NCBI GenBank assembly: GCA_035335645.1
Contig: DAOQMM010000004.1
Span: 1-64,000, forward strand
Direction: 5' to 3'
Origin: Zoogloea sp035335645
GTDB taxonomy: Bacteria > Pseudomonadota > Gammaproteobacteria > Burkholderiales > Rhodocyclaceae
DNA: 64,000 nt
Both the position numbers and the translations under genes were made by a program. Below the pieces are notes generated by a model. That model was not told where the DNA came from, ran no database searches, and saw nothing but the letters and a program-made list of their open reading frames with translations. Position 1 is the first letter of the stretch. The number at the start of each line of letters is the position of its first letter. This document shows positions 1 through 6,800 of the stretch, piece after piece.

Positions 1-628
1 ACGTGCAGGATATGCGCCACGATCCCCTCAACCCGCCCGCGCGCCCCGGCGCAGCTGGGACTTCAGGGCGAACACCCAATCCCAGAATGCCCGTTGCGCA
101 GCGCACTCATCGATGGGTACCTGAACGCTGCCGTCCACCACCACTTCGCAGCCTTCACCGCCGTCAATGGGTGCTTGGGAACATATCAATCTCAGACGAA
201 TTTTGTAATGGGGAATCAGGTAGACGAGGAAATTCACGCTCAAGACTCAGGAGTGCGCCGCCGCAACGGCCGATTCAACAGCCCCGATCCGAAACGCAGA
301 CGGGAGACGCATAGACGGGAAATGGGTCCACATCGGCGAGCCGGGCAGCCCACGCCCCATGGCCGGACCGGGAAGGCCACGCACGGCGCAAGGGGTTGAT
401 ATCGCACCGCATCTTACTCGAAAAAGGCTCGTGACCGCGATGGGCGGCTGCGGCTAGGCCTGCCCACGCGCCCGTTGGCAGGCCGCCGCCGTGACGACGC
501 CCGGTGCTATCATTCAGCGGTTTTGGCGCCGGCCGGCGCATTCGACGGCCCGCCGCATCCTTCCGCGCCCCGACCCCGCGAATATCCGCGCCCGCAGGGC
601 AGGAAGGTTCACCGCCACGGCCCGCTTC
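1..628. other. left flank, no gene supported
   Basis: I see no recognisable gene here. A leftward open frame at 28-243 (71 codons) has a plausible hydrophobic N-terminus, but I know no family for it and see no convincing ribosome binding site. It could be a small hypothetical gene or a decayed remnant. About 190-240 is noticeably more AT-rich than the surroundings, which would fit an intergenic or promoter region. No terminator, tRNA or repeat is evident. The in-frame extension of the next gene (491-628) is arginine/proline-rich and unlike its membrane-protein body, so I treat it as untranslated. Confidence 0.4.
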
Positions 629-1858
629 ATGAATGCCCTGCCCTCCGTCTCCCGCCCGTTTTCCGACCGCGCCGAAACCGTCGCCCTGTGCCTGATCGTC
701 GTCTGCGCCTTCGTCGTCCCCCTGCCCACGGCGCTGATCAGCATCTGCACCTTCCTGTTCCTGCTGGCCTGGCTGGCGGCCGGCCGGCTGGGCGAGCGCT
801 GGGCCACCCTACACCGCCATCCCCAGGGTCCCCTGTGTCTCGCACTGCTCACCTGGATGGGCGTCTCCATCGCTTGGAGCCCGGCCCCTTTCCACGAAGC
901 CCTCGATAACTGGTGGCACTTCCGCGAATACATCCTGTTCCTGCTGATGCTCACCGTCGTCGCCAGGGAACCGAAAAAATGGGAACGGCGCATCCTGCTC
1001 GGCTACCTGGCCGGCTACTGCGTATCCCTGCTCACCTCCTACCTGCGCTGGTTCGAGGTGATTCCTCTCTACGACCAGGTGGGTGAATTTGCCGGTTTCG
1101 GCGGCCACACGGGCTTCAGCCTGATGCTCGCGATCACGTCCTACGCCTGCATCTGGCTGTGGCGGGCGCGTCCCGGCCTGCGGGTGTTCTGGCTGCTGCT
1201 GATGATCCTGTCCCTGTTCAACCTGTATTTCATCAACACTGGCCGCACCGGTCAGGTGGCCTTCCTGGCGCTGATTCCCCTCATCGTGTTCCGCTGGATG
1301 GGCCTGCCGGGGCTGATCGCCGGCGCCCTCGGCGCGGTGGCCTTCGCCGGTTCGCTCTACTTCCTGTCGCCCACGGTGCATTACCGGGTGAACAACGCCG
1401 TCTACCAGATCGAGCAGTACCGGGCCGGCAACACCACCACCAGCGACGGCCTGCGCATCGAGTTCTGGGTCAACGCGGTCAAACTCATCCGCCACCATCC
1501 GATCCTCGGCGGTGGCTCCGGCAGCTTCGCGGCCGAATACGAAGTCCTCGCCGCAGAGCAGCACATGACCGGCGACCACGTGGCGGTCAATCCCCACAAC
1601 GAATACCTGCTCATGTGGGCCCAGTACGGCCTGCCCGGCCTCGGCCTGTTCCTGGCACTGTGGCTCAGCCAGTGGCGCCGCGCCTGCCGCGAAGCGGAAA
1701 CCCGGCGCTACCTCTTCCACGGCCTGATCCTCGCCATGGCGGTGGGCGATCTCTTCAATTCCCTGATCCTCGATAACATGGAAGGCCACTTCTACATGCT
1801 GGTCAGCGTGGCCCTGGGCGCCGCCTGGGCCCGCGACGACCGCGCCGGCGGCCGCTAA
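629..1858 (+). CDS. O-antigen ligase / Wzy-type polysaccharide polymerase family membrane protein
   Basis: A protein of 409 residues made of about ten hydrophobic segments, the layout of the WaaL/Wzy (O-antigen ligase) superfamily. These inner-membrane enzymes join or polymerise lipid-linked glycans on the periplasmic side. The family signature lies near the C-terminal third: a periplasmic loop with HPILGGGSGSF, followed by HNEYLLMWAQYGLPGLGL, the usual His-Asn-x-Tyr ... Gly-x-x-Gly pattern. I chose the ATG at 629 because the upstream in-frame residues are basic, low in hydrophobicity and unlike the family; the Shine-Dalgarno sequence is weak. It stands apart from the exopolysaccharide locus, which has its own ligase at 30591-31886, so it may serve lipopolysaccharide. 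Ligase and polymerase cannot be separated from sequence alone. Confidence 0.8.
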   Translation: MNALPSVSRPFSDRAETVALCLIVVCAFVVPLPTALISICTFLFLLAWLAAGRLGERWATLHRHPQGPLCLALLTWMGVSIAWSPAPFHEALDNWWHFREYILFLLMLTVVAREPKKWERRILLGYLAGYCVSLLTSYLRWFEVIPLYDQVGEFAGFGGHTGFSLMLAITSYACIWLWRARPGLRVFWLLLMILSLFNLYFINTGRTGQVAFLALIPLIVFRWMGLPGLIAGALGAVAFAGSLYFLSPTVHYRVNNAVYQIEQYRAGNTTTSDGLRIEFWVNAVKLIRHHPILGGGSGSFAAEYEVLAAEQHMTGDHVAVNPHNEYLLMWAQYGLPGLGLFLALWLSQWRRACREAETRRYLFHGLILAMAVGDLFNSLILDNMEGHFYMLVSVALGAAWARDDRAGGR

Positions 1859-1934
1859 AGGCGCGCGGATCCGGCGCGGCGGCCCGCCCGTTTCCGCTAC
1901 ACTCGGGCCATCCCGTCCTTCCGAGACCGCCAGC

Positions 1935-2861
1935 ATGTCCTACGCGCCCTACATCAAGGAGATCGGCCGCGGGCCGAAAGGCTCCCGTCCCCTCACCGTC
2001 GACCAGGCCGAACAGCTCTTCGGCGACATGCTCGACGGCCGCGTCCCCGACCTGGAACTGGGCGCCATCATCCTGTCCATGCGCATCAAGGCCGAGTCCG
2101 TCGACGAGCTGTTCGGCTTCCAGCGCGCCCTGGACGCCCGCACGGCCCACCTCGCCGTGCCGCCCGGACCACGCCTGGTGGTGCTGCCCACCTACAATGG
2201 CGCCCGCCGCCAGGCCAACCTGATGCCCCTTCTGGCCCGCCTGCTGGCCCGCGAGGGCGTGCCGGTCCTGATCCAGGGCCGCCACGATTTCGAATCCCGC
2301 GTCAGCCCTTTCGAACTGCTCGCCGCCCTGGACATCCACCCGGCGACCAGCCTGTCCGACGCCACCGATCGCCTCGCCAGGGATCGCCTTGCCTGCGTAC
2401 CGCTCGACCTGCTCGCACCCGGCCTCGTGCCGCTCCTCGCCACCCGTGTGCGCCTGGGCGTCCGCAACAGCGCCCACACCCTCGCCAAACTCCTCGATCC
2501 CGCCCCCGGCCACAGCGTGCGGGTCGCCTCCATGACCCATCCCGAGTACCTGGAGCGCATCCACGCCCACCTGGTGGCCACCGGCGCCACGGCGATGCTG
2601 CTGCGCGGCACCGAAGGCGAGGCCTTCGCCAACCCCCGCCGCCGCCCGCTGCTGGAGCGCTTTGCCAACGGTGTCGCCGACGTGGCTTTTCCCGCCGAGG
2701 AAGGCGGCGCCCCTCCGCTGCCCGGCGTCACCGACAACCCTGAGGTGGCCGCCAACGCCGAGCTCATCCGCGCCATGCTGGCGGGCGCCGTGCCGATCCC
2801 CTCGCCGCTCCTCGACCAGGTCGCGGCCTTGCGGGATCTCGCACACCTGCCGCGCGCCTGA
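1935..2861 (+). CDS. ybiB: YbiB-family TrpD-like DNA-binding protein
   Basis: 308 residues with the anthranilate-phosphoribosyltransferase fold (glycosyltransferase family 3). It begins with the helical N-terminal domain (LTVDQAEQLFGDMLDGRVPD; LGAIILSMRIKAES) and continues into the alpha/beta domain with PTYNGARRQANLMPLLA where TrpD has its phosphoribosyl-binding loop. This combination is the YbiB subgroup (TrpD2), which in Escherichia coli binds nucleic acid rather than making tryptophan. No trp gene is nearby, which fits. The ATG at 1935 is the natural start, and the length equals the family norm. A perfect 8-bp hairpin follows the stop at 2866-2888. I am confident of the family; the cellular role is poorly understood even in model organisms. 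Confidence 0.85.
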   Translation: MSYAPYIKEIGRGPKGSRPLTVDQAEQLFGDMLDGRVPDLELGAIILSMRIKAESVDELFGFQRALDARTAHLAVPPGPRLVVLPTYNGARRQANLMPLLARLLAREGVPVLIQGRHDFESRVSPFELLAALDIHPATSLSDATDRLARDRLACVPLDLLAPGLVPLLATRVRLGVRNSAHTLAKLLDPAPGHSVRVASMTHPEYLERIHAHLVATGATAMLLRGTEGEAFANPRRRPLLERFANGVADVAFPAEEGGAPPLPGVTDNPEVAANAELIRAMLAGAVPIPSPLLDQVAALRDLAHLPRA

Positions 2862-2865
2862 GGGG

Positions 2866-2888
2866 CATGGGCGCACTGTTCGCCCATG
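2866..2888 (+). terminator. hairpin after ybiB
   Basis: A perfect 8-bp inverted repeat (CATGGGCG / CGCCCATG) with a 7-nt loop lies four bases after the ybiB stop codon. There is no U-tract, so it is not a classical intrinsic terminator. It may end or protect the ybiB message. Confidence 0.4.
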
Positions 2889-2917
2889 TCACCTGCGGCC
2901 GGACAAGCGTCTATACT
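2889..2917 (+). promoter_or_regulatory. candidate sigma-70 promoter of the caspase/CHAT operon
   Basis: A TATACT hexamer at 2912-2917 matches the -10 consensus at five of six positions. About 17 bases upstream there is only a weak -35-like sequence (TCACCT, 2889-2894). It sits between the ybiB hairpin and the caspase start at 2990, which would give a leader of roughly 65 nt. A weak -35 would suggest activator dependence or low basal expression. This is inference from motif and position. Confidence 0.4.
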
Positions 2918-2989
2918 GGGATCTCCCCGGCATAGGACGGTGTCGCCCCGATGCTGCCGGTTGCCGACCCTCACCCCTGGAGACGCACC

Positions 2990-3787
2990 ATGAGCAAGAA
3001 GGCCCTCTGCATCGGCATCAACGACTACCCCGGCACCGGCAGCGACCTCTCCGGCTGCGTCAACGACGCCAACGACTGGGCCACGACCCTTACCGGCCGC
3101 GGTTTCACCGTCACCAAGCTGCTCGACGCCCAGGCCACCAAGGCCGCCATGGTGAGCGCCATGAGCAGTCTCATCGCCGGCGCCGAACCGAACAGCACCG
3201 TGGTCATCACCTATTCCGGCCACGGCACCTGGGTACCCGACCAGAACGGCGATGAAGCCGATGGTCGTGACGAAGGCCTGTGTCCCTGGGACATTGCCCA
3301 GGGCAAGGTGCTCATCGACGACGAAATCGCCATCCTCTTCGCCAAGCGCGCCAAGGGTGTGCGCGTGCTGCTCATCGCCGACAGCTGCCACTCCGGCTCG
3401 GTGACCCGTGCCCCGGAGGACATTCCCGAACCCGGCGAACCGAAGCCCCGCTTCCTGCCCCTCTCCCTGTGGCTCAAGACCGGCTACAACCCGCCCGTCG
3501 TGCCGCCCAAGCCACCCGCCGGCACGCTGGGCCTCGACCGGGCCGGTGGTGACACCCTGCTGGCCGGCTGCAAGGACGAGGAGTTCAGCTGGGACACCTC
3601 CTTCGCTGGCCGCCCCAACGGCGCCTTCACCTACTACGCCCTCAAGGCTCTGGGCAGCCTGCCGGCCAACGCCACCTACGCCGACTGGTTCAAGAAGATC
3701 CGGACCTACCTGCCGTCCAGCGCCTGCCCGCAGAACCCGCAGATCTTCGGGCCGGACGGCGCCGACGCCTTCCCCATCTTCTCCTGA
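2990..3787 (+). CDS. caspase-like cysteine protease (metacaspase, peptidase C14 family)
   Basis: A compact single-domain caspase fold of 265 residues. The N-terminal strand KALCIGINDYP, the segment LSGCVNDANDWA and the strand VVITYSGHGT are typical of bacterial metacaspases. The catalytic dyad is visible as His78 in SGHGT and Cys133 in DSCHSGS. The C-terminal part LLAGCKDEEFSWD and GAFTYYALKAL is also standard. No signal peptide or extra domain is seen, so it should be cytoplasmic and short for the family. The start at 2990 has GGAG seven bases upstream; an earlier in-frame ATG at 2951 lacks support. The same strand carries the giant CHAT-hydrolase protein 63 bases downstream, so the two are probably co-transcribed. 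Metacaspases usually cut after Arg or Lys; the target here is unknown. Confidence 0.9.
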   Translation: MSKKALCIGINDYPGTGSDLSGCVNDANDWATTLTGRGFTVTKLLDAQATKAAMVSAMSSLIAGAEPNSTVVITYSGHGTWVPDQNGDEADGRDEGLCPWDIAQGKVLIDDEIAILFAKRAKGVRVLLIADSCHSGSVTRAPEDIPEPGEPKPRFLPLSLWLKTGYNPPVVPPKPPAGTLGLDRAGGDTLLAGCKDEEFSWDTSFAGRPNGAFTYYALKALGSLPANATYADWFKKIRTYLPSSACPQNPQIFGPDGADAFPIFS

Positions 3788-3794
3788 CCTCCCG

Positions 3795-3816
3795 CGGGAC
3801 GGCTGCGACCGTCCCG
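3795..3816 (+). other. intercistronic hairpin between caspase and CHAT genes
   Basis: A perfect 8-bp inverted repeat (CGGGACGG / CCGTCCCG) with a 6-nt loop lies in the 63-bp gap between the two genes. There is no T-run after it, so it is not an intrinsic terminator. It could stabilise the caspase message or lower expression of the downstream gene. The downstream start at 3851 has its own GAGGA at 3839-3843. Confidence 0.5.
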
Positions 3817-3850
3817 TACGCATCGATCCTCCCTGCCCGAGGAATCCGCC

Positions 3851-6800
3851 ATGCCCCGTACCTACCGGATCCGCGGCGCCCAGGACGCATCGCGTCCCGC
3901 GGTCGCCCTGCCCATTGCCGACACGGCCGCCATCTCCGTCACGCATGTGGGCCACCTCCTGCCCGGCACTGCCCGGGACGCCGCCCCGAACGAACTCGAC
4001 ATCCCGGCCGACACGGTGGTGCGGGTCACCCTCGACAACGGCTTCGTGCTGTGGTCACGAGCCGATGACCTGATCCGTGAATACGGCCGCAAGGCCCTTG
4101 CCCGGGACGGCGGCGAAGGCTGGGAATTCGGTCCCCTGGTGCCTCCCCGCCGGGGCGCCGGCGAACGCGGCCTGCTGGGACTGGGCATCAAGGTGCTGGA
4201 CTTCTTCGGCATCCACGTGATGAACAAGCCTGCGGCGGCGATCGCGGCATGGCTCGAGGACAAGCGCCTCGGCGGCCATGCGCCGGGCGTGTACCGCTGC
4301 CCCCTCGACGGCCCCTTCGCCCTGTCGCCCCTTGGCACAAAGGAGACCCTTGCGGCCGCACCGGGTCCGAGCCTGGTCTTCCTCCACGGCACGGGCTCCA
4401 GCACACAAGGCAGCTTCAGCGAACTGTGGGATCCCAAAAATGCCAGTGGCGCCGTTCTGCGGGCCCGTCTGAAGGGCGTCTACGGTGACCGTGTCTATGC
4501 CCTGGAGCACCGCTCCCTCACCGAAAGTCCGATCCAGAACGCCCTGCAGCTCGTGGAGAGACTCCCGGAAAGCACCGAGCTGCATCTGGTCAGCCACTCC
4601 CGCGGCGGGCTCATCGGCGAGCTGCTGTGCCTCTCCGGCGTAGACGCCCTCGCCGAATCCCTCTCGCCGACCACCCTCGACGCCCTCTTCAATCCGGACC
4701 GGATCATCGCCAGACAGCTCGGCCTCGGCCCCCTGGGCGAACAGGCCCTCGCCGACCGCAAGGCGGCCTATGACGCTGAACGCCGACGCCTGAGCGACCT
4801 GGTGGGCCTGCTCGCCGCCAGGAAGATACGCGTCTCCCGTTTCGTCCGCGTCGCCTGCCCGGCGCGGGGGACCACGCTGGCGTCGGGACGCCTCGACCGC
4901 TGGCTGTCCACCCTCGACTTCCTGGCCGGGCGTGTCCTCGGCGACGGACTCTTCATCGGCGGACTCGACTTCGTGCTGGCCGTCGTCCACGAGCGCACCG
5001 ACCCTCGCACGCTGCCGGGTCTGGAAGCCATGATGCCGGGCTCCGCCCTGACCAGCCTGCTCGCGGCCCCCGGCCTGACCACCCGCGCCGACCTCACCGT
5101 CATCGCGGGCGACATCGAAGGCGATTCGCTGCTGCAGAACCTCAAGCTGATGGCGGTGGACTGGTTCTACGCCGCCGATCACGACCTGGTGGTCAATACC
5201 GGCTCCATGTCCGGCGGACTCAAACGTCCGCCCGGCGGAGCCCGCTACCGCCTCGACCGGGGCAGCGACGTCAATCACTTCGCCTACTTCCAGAACAAGA
5301 AGAGCGTCGAATGGCTGCTCGCCGGCCTCACCCGCGCCGATGGCGCCGACGGCGGCTTCCTGACCATCGCCAGCGCCCCGGCCGAAGCCCCCCGCTGGCG
5401 TGACGCCCTGGCCCGCAGCGCCACCGTGAGCGCGCCGCGGCCCCTCGCCGTGGTCCTGCCGGGCACCATGGGCAGCCACCTCAGCGTCGCGGGCGACCAT
5501 GTCTGGCTGAATTACGGGGCCCTGCTCCTGGGCGGCCTCAAGAAGCTGCGCCGGGACGCAAACGGCGTCACCCCCACCGAGCTGATCGACCAGTTCTACG
5601 GCCCCCTGCTGGAGTTTCTCGCCCGCAGCCACCGGGTCGAATACGTCGCTTACGACTGGCGCCTGTCCATCCGGGAGGCCGCCGGTCGCCTCGCCGACAC
5701 CCTGGAGCGCTGCCTGCCTCAGGCCGAACGGGACAACCAGCCGGTTCATCTGGTCGCCCACTCCATGGGCGGGCTGGTGGTCCGCTGCATGATCGCCGAC
5801 GGCGCCCGCGGCGCCTCTCTGTGGCAACGCATCACACGCCTGCCGGGCAGCCGCTTCCTGATGCTCGGCACACCCAACTTCGGATCCTACGAAGCCATGC
5901 GCTGGCTCACTGGATTCAATCCCACCGAGGCCAAGCTGTCCCTGCTCGACTTCACCCAGAGCACCGACGACATCGTCAACCTGGTGCGCCGCTACCCCGG
6001 CCTGCTGGAACTGTTGCCCTTTGGCACCCAGGACCCGGATTTCTCCACCGTCGCCCCGTGGCAGTCCATCAAGGACAAGACCCTCGCAGCCTGGGACGTC
6101 CCCCAGAGCGACGACCTGCGCATCGCCGCGGCCACCTGGCAGTGCCTGCGCAATGCAGCACCAGACCCCCGCTTCATGCGCTACGTGGCCGGCTCCCAAG
6201 CCGCCACCGTCACCGACTACCAGCTCCTCGCCGACGACGACCTGACCAATCCCCGCCAGCACCTGGACTTCATTGCCACGCGCCGCGGCGATGGCACCGT
6301 CACCTGGGCGTCGGGCACCCTGCCCGGCGTGCCCATGTGGTTCGTGGACGATACGCCCCACGATGCCCTCTGCAGCGCCACGCAGGCCTTCCCGGCCTAT
6401 CTGGAAATCCTTGCCAGCGGCACGACGAACCGCCTCCCGTCCGTCGCGGACGCGGTCAGCCGCGGCGACGCGCCGGACGAACGCTTCCCGCTGCCCGCCA
6501 CGCCTCCCGAGGACGGCATTCCCGACGAATCCGGCCTGCGCGGCTTCGGCTTCGGCGGCGGCCTGCCCGCAGAGACCCCGAACGCAGCCCCTGCCGCCCC
6601 GGTCATCGAGGTCAGCATCCGCCACGGTGATCTGTCCTACGCCCGCTTCCCGGTTCTCGTGGGCCATTACCAGGGCGACCCGCTGGTCCACGCCGAAGCC
6701 ACCCTCGACCGCCAGCTCGACGGCGCCCTGAGCCGCCGGGTCAATCTGGACATCTACCCCGGACGTCTCGACAGTCACGCCGTCTTCTTCCGCGAGAACC

